Source: Ilumatobacteraceae bacterium (GTDB lineage Bacteria; Actinomycetota; Acidimicrobiia; Acidimicrobiales; Ilumatobacteraceae). From it: a stretch of DNA of 5,585 bases. The translations under genes were made by a program, and so were the position numbers. Positions 1 to 5,585 of this stretch are shown in pieces (position 1 is the stretch's first letter; every line of letters starts with the position of its first letter). The notes under the pieces are model-generated. The model ran no database searches, was not told the origin of the DNA, and saw nothing but the letters and a program-made list of their open reading frames with translations. The DNA lies in NCBI GenBank assembly GCA_025464045.1, contig JAODBQ010000157.1, positions 1-5,585 on the forward strand. The letters run 5' to 3'.

Positions 1-321
1 GGCCGCGAGCTTCAGGTTCTCCTCAACGGTGAGCGGCGCGATGACCTTTCGGCCCTCGGGAACGTGTGCGATGCCGATCCGAGCGATTCGCTGGGCGGTC
101 AGACCATCGACTCGGCGACCGTTGAACGTGATGTGACCACCGTCGAGGGATACGAGGCCACTGATCGCTCGCAACAAGCTCGACTTTCCGGCGCCATTTG
201 CGCCCAGGATCCCGACGATCTGGCCCTTCGGGAGCTGCAGCGACACGTTCGACAGTGCGCTGATACTCCCGTACCGGACCGAGACGTTCTCAACCTCGAG
301 TAGAGCGGCCGAGATAGGCAT
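1..321 (-). CDS. livF: LivF-type ABC transporter ATP-binding protein (partial, C-terminus beyond left edge)
   Basis: This is the second cytoplasmic ATPase of a HAAT (branched-chain amino acid/amide type) importer; it powers uptake together with the LivG domain encoded just upstream. Only the first 107 residues are in the window. They show the usual order: a beta-strand lead-in (LEVENVSVRYG), Walker A GANGAGKSS at about residues 40-48, and the LivF hallmark HVPEGRKVIAPLTVEENL at about 86-103, where LivF proteins carry VPEGR around the Q-loop. The signature, Walker B and H-loop lie outside. The ATG at 321 is chosen because AGGAGG (complement of 331-336) sits 9 nt upstream and because the protein then begins at the family's normal position. 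The start lies inside the end of livMG (32-nt overlap), which indicates translational coupling. The substrate is unknown; 'Liv' names the family and not a proven leucine substrate. Confidence 0.94.
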   Translation of the reverse strand, partial: MPISAALLEVENVSVRYGSISALSNVSLQLPKGQIVGILGANGAGKSSLLRAISGLVSLDGGHITFNGRRVDGLTAQRIARIGIAHVPEGRKVIAPLTVEENLKLAA

Positions 322-2008
322 CGATCACCCCCTCCTCGCGGAGTACGTCATCGGCGGCACCCGAGGCGATGATTCGTCCGAAGTTCAGAACCATGATTCG
401 GTTGCAGTTCGCGCTGATCGACTCGACGTCGTGCTCGACAACGATCACGGCGATGTCGTTCCTGCTGAGCTCGCTCACCAGCGCGAAGACCTCGTCGCGC
501 TCGTTCGGCGCCATCCCGGCCGTGGGTTCGTCGAGGAGCAGCACCTTTGGCTGTCGAACCATTGCTCGCGCGATCTCCACCTTCCTCTGCAGGCCATAGG
601 CAAGCGAGCCGGCTGGTGTCGTGGCCAGCGAGGTGAGGCCGACGCGCTCGAGCGCCGATTCGACAGCACAGTGAACGGCCGCCCTGTCTCGCCTGCTCGA
701 CGGAGAGGAGATGATCGCGCTGGCGACCGAGGCAGTGTGAAGCAGATGCGCTCCGATCGCGACGTTGTCGTACACCGACGCTGCACCCACGATACGAATG
801 GTTTGGAATGTCCTGGCGATGCCAGCTCGTGCGAGCAGCTCCGGGTGACCGAGCATCGGCGCCACCGACTTCCCGTCCAATCGGAGATCGCCGGTCTCGG
901 GCGAATAGATTCCCGACAGCACGTTCAAGAGCGTCGTCTTGCCGGAACCGTTCGGGCCGATAACACCGAGTACGTCGTGGCTCTCGACGACGAGCGACAC
1001 GTCGGCGAGGGCGCGCACACCGCCGAACGACTTCGAGATCCCCTGGACGGAGAGCACGACGTCGGCGGCTGGGGCGCGCGGCTGGGACATCGTCACTGGC
1101 GCTGGATGCTGGTCGAGCTGATCGGGCGTCGGGCTCCTGTGTCCCCGGGACGAGCGGCGGACGCCGACGATGGCCCGCCGCCACGCGGTGCCCACGACGG
1201 GCGCGATGCCGGACGGGGCAAACGCGATGATGAGAACAATGAGAGACCCGTTGAGGAGACTTCGATACTCATTGAGCGAACGCAGCATCTCGGGCACGCC
1301 GACCGTGATGACAGTTCCTACGATCGGTCCGATGACGCTCGTTGCCCCCCCGAGGATCACTGCGGCAACGACGGTGACGAGTTTGCCGAACGTGTAGTCG
1401 TTCGGGTGCGCGTAACCGGCGATGTGCACGTAGACGCCCCCTGCGAGGCCGGACAAGGTGCCCGAGAGCGTGAAGAGTGCGATTCGATAGCGCTGAAGGT
1501 TGATCCCCTGGTGCATCGCCATCAGCGGGTCCTCGCGCATCGTTGCAATGGCACGACCGATGTGCGTTCGCGAGATGCGCGCCAGCGCGGCGAGGGCCGT
1601 CGCCGCGAGAACGCAGAGCTGCAGGTCGTTGAGCGACCGATCGACGCCCAACACGCCGCTCGGACCGCCCGTGATGTCGAGGTTGCGGGCGACGAGCCGG
1701 ACGATCTCGGCGAATCCGATCGTTCCGATCGCCAGGTAGATCCCGTCGAGGCGACGCAGCAGTCCGCCGAGGAGAAGGCCACTCATCCCACCTGCGAGGG
1801 CCGCCGCGCCGAGCGTCACCGTGAGCGGCATGCCGTGATCGGTGTTCAGGATCGCCGCGGTGTAGGCACCGAGCGCCATGAAGCCGATCTGGGGCATCGC
1901 GAACATGCCGGCGTTGAGCACGGCGAACACGCTGAACCCCACGAGCAGGGTGATGATGGCATCGCGGATCAAGAAGTTGTGCGCACCGAAGGCGTCGAGG
2001 AAGTTCAT
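290..2008 (-). CDS. livMG: Fused LivM permease - LivG ATPase of a HAAT-family ABC importer
   Basis: A single 572-residue chain joins two subunits that are separate in E. coli. Residues about 10-285 form the LivM membrane permease: hydrophobic helices, the conserved DGIYLAIGTIGFAEIVR at about 88-104, DITGGPSG at 111-118, and the LivM/LivH loop and helix region with GLAGG (187-191) and VILGGATSVIGPIVG (217-231). A basic, Pro-rich linker follows (about 284-315). Residues about 317-572 are the LivG ATPase: Walker A GPNGSGKTT (351-359), Q-loop ARTFQ (398-402), signature LAYGLQR (469-475), Walker B VLLLDEP (489-495) and H-loop His526. All catalytic motifs look intact. The start at 2008 follows the livH stop after 4 nt, with a GAAGG (complement of 2018-2022) 9 nt upstream. 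An in-frame Met at residue 307 (codon 1088-1090) in the linker could in principle start a separate LivG, but no clear ribosome site precedes it. Fused LivM-LivG proteins are known in several bacteria. Confidence 0.94.
   Translation of the reverse strand: MNFLDAFGAHNFLIRDAIITLLVGFSVFAVLNAGMFAMPQIGFMALGAYTAAILNTDHGMPLTVTLGAAALAGGMSGLLLGGLLRRLDGIYLAIGTIGFAEIVRLVARNLDITGGPSGVLGVDRSLNDLQLCVLAATALAALARISRTHIGRAIATMREDPLMAMHQGINLQRYRIALFTLSGTLSGLAGGVYVHIAGYAHPNDYTFGKLVTVVAAVILGGATSVIGPIVGTVITVGVPEMLRSLNEYRSLLNGSLIVLIIAFAPSGIAPVVGTAWRRAIVGVRRSSRGHRSPTPDQLDQHPAPVTMSQPRAPAADVVLSVQGISKSFGGVRALADVSLVVESHDVLGVIGPNGSGKTTLLNVLSGIYSPETGDLRLDGKSVAPMLGHPELLARAGIARTFQTIRIVGAASVYDNVAIGAHLLHTASVASAIISSPSSRRDRAAVHCAVESALERVGLTSLATTPAGSLAYGLQRKVEIARAMVRQPKVLLLDEPTAGMAPNERDEVFALVSELSRNDIAVIVVEHDVESISANCNRIMVLNFGRIIASGAADDVLREEGVIDAYLGRSTRG
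331..336 (-). promoter_or_regulatory. Shine-Dalgarno site of livF
   Basis: A perfect AGGAGG on the minus strand lies 9 nt before the livF ATG at 321. It sits inside the coding sequence of the preceding livMG gene, so livF translation starts before the upstream reading frame has ended. It decides the livF start. Confidence 0.8.
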
Positions 2009-2012
2009 GCGC

Positions 2013-2903
2013 TTACGCCTTCACCTGTAGCGGGGACGTCCGGAAGAGCCCGGTCGGCCGGACGACCAAGAAGAGGAGCAGGAGGGAATAGATCACGACC
2101 TCCCGGTAGGCGGAGGTGATGTACGCCGATGTGTAGACCGAGACCAGCCCGACGATGAACCCGCCCGCGAAGTTGCCTGCGACATGCCCGAACCCTCCGA
2201 CCACCATGACCGCGATCACGATCACCAGATACGAATCACCAAGTGATCCGCTGACGACGTTGAACGACACGGAGACCAACACGGCGGACACGCCTGCGAG
2301 CGCGCCGGAGAGGAAGAACACGAGCGCGTTCACCCCGAGTACGTTGACGCCGAGCATGCGCGCCGTCTCTCGGTCATACGCGACGGCTTGAATCTGTCGA
2401 CCGAAGCGCGTTGTCTGGATGAGCCAGTGGAGCAGGGCGAATGCGAGCGCGGCGACGACGAGCATCATCAGCTGAACGATCGAGATGCGGACACCTCCGA
2501 TGTCCCAGACCTGTCGGGGCACCGCCCGAGCCGGCAGTCCGACGGTCGATCGATCCAGATCTCGGCTCGCGAGCTCCGTGAGGACGATCATCCCTCCCAG
2601 GCTCGAGATGAACGCCGCGAACTCCTTGTTGGGCCGGTCTTCGAGATGACGGATCAGCGCGAGGTAGCAGAGGACGTTCAACGCGCCGGTCAGCAACGCC
2701 GCGACAGCGAGCGACACCGCCAGTGGCCAGCCACGGCCTTCGACGAGGTGCCAGTTGAAGATCGCACCCCAGGTGAAGACCGCTGCATGGGCCACGTGGA
2801 ACACACGCAGGCTCGCGATCACGAGGCTGAATCCCAATGCGAAGAGCACGTACACGCTCCCGATCGCGATTCCATTGATGGTTTGTTGCAGGAAGAAGTC
2901 CAT
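2013..2903 (-). CDS. livH: LivH-type inner-membrane permease of a HAAT-family ABC importer
   Basis: A 296-residue polytopic membrane protein that would pair with the LivM domain to form the translocation channel. The N-terminus MDFFLQQTINGIAIGSVYVL is the standard LivH opening and sets the start at ATG 2903. The frame is open up to 3026, but the extra 41 residues are Arg-rich, not membrane-like and not expected for the family. Hydrophobic stretches lie at about 9-31, 60-82, 95-112, 140-162, 191-214, 225-257 and 268-286. The cytoplasmic ATPase-contact region is recognisable at about 168-187 (RQIQAVAYDRETARMLGVNV). A GAGGAG (complement of 2917-2922) lies a rather long 13 nt upstream of the ATG; a weaker GGACGAG is closer. 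The length is normal for LivH. The gene is followed after 4 nt by livMG, so the two are co-transcribed. A 183-nt gap with an inverted repeat separates it from the acyl-CoA synthetase upstream. Confidence 0.94.
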   Translation of the reverse strand: MDFFLQQTINGIAIGSVYVLFALGFSLVIASLRVFHVAHAAVFTWGAIFNWHLVEGRGWPLAVSLAVAALLTGALNVLCYLALIRHLEDRPNKEFAAFISSLGGMIVLTELASRDLDRSTVGLPARAVPRQVWDIGGVRISIVQLMMLVVAALAFALLHWLIQTTRFGRQIQAVAYDRETARMLGVNVLGVNALVFFLSGALAGVSAVLVSVSFNVVSGSLGDSYLVIVIAVMVVGGFGHVAGNFAGGFIVGLVSVYTSAYITSAYREVVIYSLLLLFLVVRPTGLFRTSPLQVKA

Positions 2904-2942
2904 CGTTCTCGTCCGTCTCCTCGGCTTACATCGAACGCAACC

Positions 2943-2979
2943 GCGCACCTCCCCGCCAGGGGGTTCCGAGGAGGTGCGC
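2943..2979 (-). repeat. Inverted repeat / RNA hairpin in the leader of livH
   Basis: The 10-base arms gcgcacctcc (2943-2952) and ggaggtgcgc (2970-2979) are perfect reverse complements around a 17-nt loop. Two further pairs can form inside after one mismatch (2954-2955 with 2967-2968). The element lies 107 nt past the stop of the acyl-CoA synthetase and 39 nt before the livH ATG. On the transcribed (minus) strand no U-run follows the stem, so it is not a standard intrinsic terminator. It could be a processing or stabilising hairpin, an attenuation-type leader element, or a protein-binding operator. The pairing is seen directly; the role is inference. Confidence 0.5.
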
Positions 2980-3086
2980 TGTCGCCTGTGCGGGTGGGTG
3001 CGATGGCGGCTAGACCGTTCAAGCACGAGCCCACCGCGATTCGGCCCGTGGTCCCCTCGAGACCGGCAAATGACCCCGGCCGCGGA

Positions 3087-4664
3087 TCAGATCTGTCGCT
3101 CGCGTCCCTCCCAGAACCTGCTGCGAAGTACCTTCTTGTCGACCTTGCCCGCCGGGGTCAGCGGAAGTACGTCGACGATCTCGACGGACTTCGGCGTGTA
3201 GACCGCGCCTTTCTGCGCCCTGACCGTCTGAAGGAGTTCGTCCAGGTCGATCTTTGCGCCCGGCCGCAGCATGATCGCGGCGTGCACGGACTCGCCCCAC
3301 TTCGGATCTGGCACCCCGATGACGGCCGCCATGTGGATCGACGGCTCGTCCATCAAGACGTTCTCAATCTCCACCGGATAGATATTGAACCCGCCAGAGA
3401 TGATCATGTCCTTCTTGCGATCCACCAACGTGTAATAGCCCTCGTCATTGACACGCCCGAGATCACCCGTGTGGAACCAACCGCCTGCGAGTGCAGCAGC
3501 CGTCAACTCGGGCTCCTTGAAGTACTCAGTCATCACCGAGAGCGACCGGATGCAGACCTCACCGATCGATCCCAGCGGCACCGGGTTCTGCTCGTCGTCG
3601 AGGAGGATGACGTCGACCCCGGGCGCAGCACGCCCGCACGACGTGATGAGATCCGGTCGATCGTGTTCCGACGCGAGGAGCACCGTGCCGGCACCGATGG
3701 TCTCCGACGCGCCGTATACCTGCGTGAAGATCGATCCGAACCGATCGATGAGCCTCCCGAGCGGGTCGGACGCCATCGGCGCGGCGCCGTACATGACGCG
3801 TTGCAGGCTCGACACATCGATCTTCGTACGCTCCGCGACCTCGAGCAACGCGTACAGCATCGTCGGCACCGCAAAAGTGAAGTTGATCTGCTTCTCCGCC
3901 GTGACACGGAGGAACTGCTCGGGATCAAACGCTCGAAGCACCGTTGCGCTTCCGCCCGTCAAGATCGCAGGGAAGATCTGCGGATACGCGGAGTGGCTGA
4001 GCGGACCGAGCGCCGCGTATCGGACTGGGAACGGATATTCATAGGCGATGAGATTTCGATAGCACGTCTCGATCAACGTCCGATGCGTATGCACGGCGGC
4101 CTTAGGTCGCCCTGTCGTACCACCCGAGAACCAGAGGTGGCACATGTCGCCGTGGTCGAGGTCCTGCGGGGCCTCCAGACGCTGCGGGCCGATCGCCTCC
4201 GCCTCGGCCAGCAGATCTCGACCCAGGTCACTCGGACCCAGGGTGAACACGCCTCGGAGAGAGCCGCAACGCGCGACGAGTTCCGCGCCCACATCCTCGA
4301 GGGCGGGATCGATGACGATCGACTGCAGTTCACCCTTTTCGATCATGTAGACGAGGTCGTTGACCGACGACCTCGGCGGGAGCGCACTGTAGTAGCCACC
4401 GGCGATTTGCGGGGCCACGGCAGCCATCCACGAGTCCGCCCGGTTGTTCGACAGGACACCCAGACCCGCACCCCGGCCGAGCCCGTCGCGCTCGAGCACC
4501 GCGATGAAGCGTGCGATCAGGTCCGCCGTCTGGCGGTAGCTGAACGACTGCTCGCCTGCCGGCTGATCGAACAGCGGACGATCGCCCCAGCGCAGCAGCG
4601 AATCGACCAAGACGTGCGCAAAGACTCCCCCACGCTGCGCTGATACCGCAGTGTTCATGCCCAT
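3087..4664 (-). CDS. AMP-forming acyl-CoA synthetase (class I adenylate-forming, FadD/acid-CoA ligase type)
   Basis: Activates a carboxylic acid with ATP to an acyl-adenylate and then transfers it to CoA; a cytoplasmic enzyme. With the start at 4664 it has 525 residues, normal for the family. Motifs, numbered from that Met: phosphate loop FSGGTTGRPK (179-188), YGASET (317-322), GWFHTGDLG (395-403) with the ribose-binding Asp at 401, the hinge region DRKKDMIISGGFNIYP (415-430) and PLTPAGKVDKK (501-511) with the adenylation Lys at 507. All key residues are present. The phosphate loop reads GG where many members have SG. The ATG at 4664 is preferred because AGGGGG (complement of 4670-4675) lies 5 nt upstream; an ATG two codons later (4658) is possible. 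The frame stays open to 4748 but that stretch overlaps the promoter. The substrate (fatty, aromatic or sterol-derived acid) cannot be told from motifs. It sits upstream of a HAAT transporter in the same orientation, which suggests that it activates an imported acid. Confidence 0.94.
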   Translation of the reverse strand: MGMNTAVSAQRGGVFAHVLVDSLLRWGDRPLFDQPAGEQSFSYRQTADLIARFIAVLERDGLGRGAGLGVLSNNRADSWMAAVAPQIAGGYYSALPPRSSVNDLVYMIEKGELQSIVIDPALEDVGAELVARCGSLRGVFTLGPSDLGRDLLAEAEAIGPQRLEAPQDLDHGDMCHLWFSGGTTGRPKAAVHTHRTLIETCYRNLIAYEYPFPVRYAALGPLSHSAYPQIFPAILTGGSATVLRAFDPEQFLRVTAEKQINFTFAVPTMLYALLEVAERTKIDVSSLQRVMYGAAPMASDPLGRLIDRFGSIFTQVYGASETIGAGTVLLASEHDRPDLITSCGRAAPGVDVILLDDEQNPVPLGSIGEVCIRSLSVMTEYFKEPELTAAALAGGWFHTGDLGRVNDEGYYTLVDRKKDMIISGGFNIYPVEIENVLMDEPSIHMAAVIGVPDPKWGESVHAAIMLRPGAKIDLDELLQTVRAQKGAVYTPKSVEIVDVLPLTPAGKVDKKVLRSRFWEGRERQI

Positions 4665-4680
4665 CGAACCCCCCTCGCTC

Positions 4681-4699
4681 TGGGTCCCTCGGTGGCCCA
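4681..4699 (-). repeat. Small hairpin in the 5' leader of the acyl-CoA synthetase
   Basis: On the minus strand TGGGCC and GGACCCA can pair across a 6-nt loop with one bulged A. The element lies between the predicted transcription start (about 4719) and the Shine-Dalgarno sequence at 4670-4675. It is short and may be chance in GC-rich DNA. Confidence 0.2.
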
Positions 4700-4725
4700 C
4701 ATCGCACCCCCGACGAATCATGCAT

Positions 4726-4755
4726 ATAATAACCATGGCTTCCGGCAACGGTCAA
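4726..4755 (-). promoter_or_regulatory. Sigma70-like promoter driving the acyl-CoA synthetase (and possibly the transporter)
   Basis: On the minus strand a -35 box TTGACC (4755-4750) is separated by 18 nt from a -10 box TATTAT (4731-4726), which fits the actinobacterial TANNNT consensus. It lies in the only clearly AT-rich patch of the window. The start of transcription would fall near 4719, giving a leader of about 55 nt before the ATG at 4664. The placement makes an extended start at 4748 unlikely. The same AT patch also contains a perfect TATAAT on the plus strand (4725-4730), but I see no matching -35 for it. Confidence 0.6.
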
Positions 4756-4812
4756 CCCCCAAAGGAGTGCAGGTGGCAGGCCACCGGGAGCGGCGTGTCA
4801 CCGGTTGTTCGA

Positions 4813-4838
4813 CCAGACCTTGAACAGTGCCGGTCTGG
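4813..4838. repeat. 7-bp inverted repeat, possible operator or hairpin
   Basis: Arms ccagacc (4813-4819) and ggtctgg (4832-4838) are perfect reverse complements with a 12-nt spacer. It lies about 58 nt upstream of the -35 box of the acyl-CoA synthetase promoter, so it could be an activator or repressor site, or an RNA hairpin in read-through from the TPP gene. There is no U-run after it on either strand. The repeat is seen directly; the function is a guess. Confidence 0.3.
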
Positions 4839-5048
4839 CGAGCCAGGGGTCTCAGGTCAATGGTTGTCACGGGTGAGGTTCTCGAAGAACGTGGATCGCG
4901 AGCGCCGCGGACGGCAGCCAACTCCGCGCCGTCGTCGATCAACTCGCCGCTACGAACCAGCTGTCGCTGAAAGGGTCCACACGATGGAGACGCGCGTATT
5001 GCCCCAACCAGACACCAGAGCCGGCCCAGGCCACACCGACCTTCAGAC

Positions 5049-5061
5049 AGTCTCGGAGACT
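5049..5061 (-). repeat. Weak hairpin just downstream of the TPP-enzyme gene
   Basis: agtct (5049-5053) and agact (5057-5061) pair around a 3-nt loop, starting 8 nt past the stop codon of the TPP-dependent enzyme gene. The stem has only 5 bp and no T-run follows on the minus strand, so it is a poor intrinsic terminator. It may mark the transcript end only if assisted by Rho. Confidence 0.2.
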
Positions 5062-5069
5062 CAGGAGCA

Positions 5070-5585
5070 TCATTCTTGAAGGGTCGACATGACGCCGGGG
5101 TCGAGTTTGGCGTCGATGAGCAGCGGCCTCTGCCGGCTAGAGATCCGTTCGGATAGGTGTGTGAGGTCGTGTTGGTTTCGGAGCGTGATGGCTTCGCCTC
5201 CCATAGCCACTGCGACCGTTGCAAAATCTGGCCAGTGGTTGAGTGCTACTGAGGGATCGAGGCCCTTTCGAGACAATTGGATGTGTTCCGCCCCGTAACT
5301 TCCGTCGTTGTAGATGACCACGATGAGATCGACTCCGCATCGCACCGCGGTCTGGAACTCCGCGAGACCGCCCATCATGAACCCGCCGTCTCCGACGAGG
5401 GCGACGGCGGGACGGTCGGGGCGGGCGGCTCCGGCGCCGATGGCGGCGGCGGTCCCCAATCCGATGGATCCGAATCCGTGGGTGGTGACGAGGGCGGTGG
5501 GCTCGAGGACCGCGACGGTGAGGGCGTAGTTCATGAACCGTCCGGCGTCGACGGTGAGGCTCCGAGCTTGGGGCAGCGAGCCGTC
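5070..5585 (-). CDS. TPP-dependent enzyme of the acetolactate synthase / 2-oxo acid decarboxylase superfamily (partial, C-terminal domain)
   Basis: The visible 171 residues are the C-terminal TPP/Mg-binding domain of a protein that is usually 530-600 residues long. The frame continues without a stop to the right edge, so the Met at 5534 is internal and not a start. Visible marks: HGFGSIGLGTAAAIGAGAARP (36-56), the TPP motif beginning GDGGF (65-69) and ending ND at 93-94, with 25 residues between GDG and ND, which is the family spacing for Mg/TPP ligands. It ends with LLIDAKLDPGV, typical of the family's C-terminal strand. The NDGSYGAEH segment resembles the broad TPP-binding group that includes acetolactate synthase-like and benzoylformate decarboxylase-like proteins, and it does not settle the substrate. 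It reads in the same direction as the ligase and transporter but is separated from them by about 405 nt including a promoter, so it is probably its own unit. The family call is firm; the reaction is not. Confidence 0.9.
   Translation of the reverse strand, partial: DGSLPQARSLTVDAGRFMNYALTVAVLEPTALVTTHGFGSIGLGTAAAIGAGAARPDRPAVALVGDGGFMMGGLAEFQTAVRCGVDLIVVIYNDGSYGAEHIQLSRKGLDPSVALNHWPDFATVAVAMGGEAITLRNQHDLTHLSERISSRQRPLLIDAKLDPGVMSTLQE

Larger units (their letters stand above)
4756..5069. other. Gene-poor intergenic region upstream of the acyl-CoA synthetase promoter
   Basis: About 314 nt with no reading frame that I can assign to a protein family. Open frames exist on both strands, but they are rich in Arg, Pro and Ser and look like the chance open frames of GC-rich DNA. 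Visible elements are a 7-bp inverted repeat (4813-4838), a possible plus-strand Shine-Dalgarno AAAGGAG (4761-4767) before a 16-codon frame starting GTG at 4773, and a small hairpin just past the TPP gene stop (5049-5061). A block at about 4892-4969 has coding-like third-position GC on the minus strand and a weak resemblance to YCII-type proteins; it could be a decayed fragment. No tRNA or transposon end is recognisable. Confidence 0.6.

Noticed and set aside
431..2119. A 562-codon open frame on the plus strand, antisense to livMG
   Set aside because: It is antisense to a gene with complete Walker, signature and membrane motifs; the product is highly charged and low in hydrophobic residues, as expected for a shadow frame.
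2904..3026. Extended N-terminus of LivH starting at 3026
   Set aside because: The extra 41 residues are Arg-rich and non-hydrophobic; LivH proteins begin at the MDFFLQQ position, and the extension would translate through the leader hairpin.
3036..3086. GC-rich inverted segments just past the acyl-CoA synthetase stop as a terminator
   Set aside because: Only 4-base arms can be paired (for example ggtc/gacc) and no T-run follows on the minus strand, so there is no support for an intrinsic terminator.
2388..4643. A 751-codon open frame on the plus strand, antisense to livH and the acyl-CoA synthetase
   Set aside because: It lies opposite two genes with intact family motifs, its product is rich in Arg, Asp, Glu and His with no recognisable domain, and such long antisense frames are common in GC-rich DNA.
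4440..4813. A 13-bp direct repeat ccggttgttcgac at 4440-4452 and 4801-4813
   Set aside because: One copy is ordinary coding sequence of the acyl-CoA synthetase (the LSNNRAD segment); flanks do not match, so a chance repeat or at most a tiny relic is likelier than a mobile or regulatory element.
4651..5079. A 142-codon plus-strand open frame across the intergenic region
   Set aside because: It is Arg/Pro-rich, begins antisense inside the ligase gene and shows no domain; an internal ATG at 4735 has no good ribosome site.
4718..5224. A 168-codon minus-strand open frame overlapping the 3' end of the TPP gene
   Set aside because: It overlaps the TPP gene by about 155 nt in another frame, spans the ligase promoter, has no ribosome site and no family resemblance over most of its length.

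Overview
The window is GC-rich (roughly 60-65% by eye). It is tightly packed on the minus strand, with strong G/C preference at third codon positions. Gene content and organisation fit a free-living, catabolically versatile high-GC bacterium, most likely an actinobacterium such as the Rhodococcus, Gordonia, Mycolicibacterium or Nocardioides type. That placement is an inference from composition and gene style; no marker gene is present.

All recognisable genes read right to left. From the right edge they are: (1) the C-terminal part of a thiamine-pyrophosphate (TPP) dependent enzyme of the acetolactate synthase / benzoylformate decarboxylase superfamily (5070-5585, 5' end outside the window); (2) a stretch of about 405 bp without a convincing gene, which carries a good sigma70-like promoter pointing left; (3) an AMP-forming acyl-CoA synthetase (3087-4664); (4) a 183 bp gap with a strong inverted repeat; (5) an ABC-transporter block of the branched-chain-amino-acid/amide (HAAT, Liv) type: livH permease (2013-2903), a fused livM permease plus livG ATPase (290-2008), and livF ATPase (runs off the left edge, starts at 321).

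livH, livMG and livF are almost certainly one translationally coupled unit, with a 4-nt gap followed by a 32-nt overlap. The acyl-CoA synthetase lies upstream in the same direction and may share the transcript. A reasonable reading is an uptake-and-activation cassette: the HAAT transporter imports a small acid or amide, the ligase converts a carboxylic acid to its CoA thioester, and the TPP enzyme may act on a related 2-oxo acid. The substrate cannot be read from this sequence. No periplasmic/lipoprotein substrate-binding protein (LivJ/LivK type) lies inside the window; it may sit beyond the left edge.

The window contains no RNA gene, CRISPR array or insertion sequence that I can recognise. 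The less ordinary features are the LivM-LivG single-chain fusion, the inverted repeat upstream of livH, and the gene-poor 4665-5069 region. That region has opposed promoter-like -10 boxes, a possible Cys-containing mini-ORF next to an inverted repeat, and a weak hint of a decayed reading frame. None of these amounts to clear evidence of a new system.
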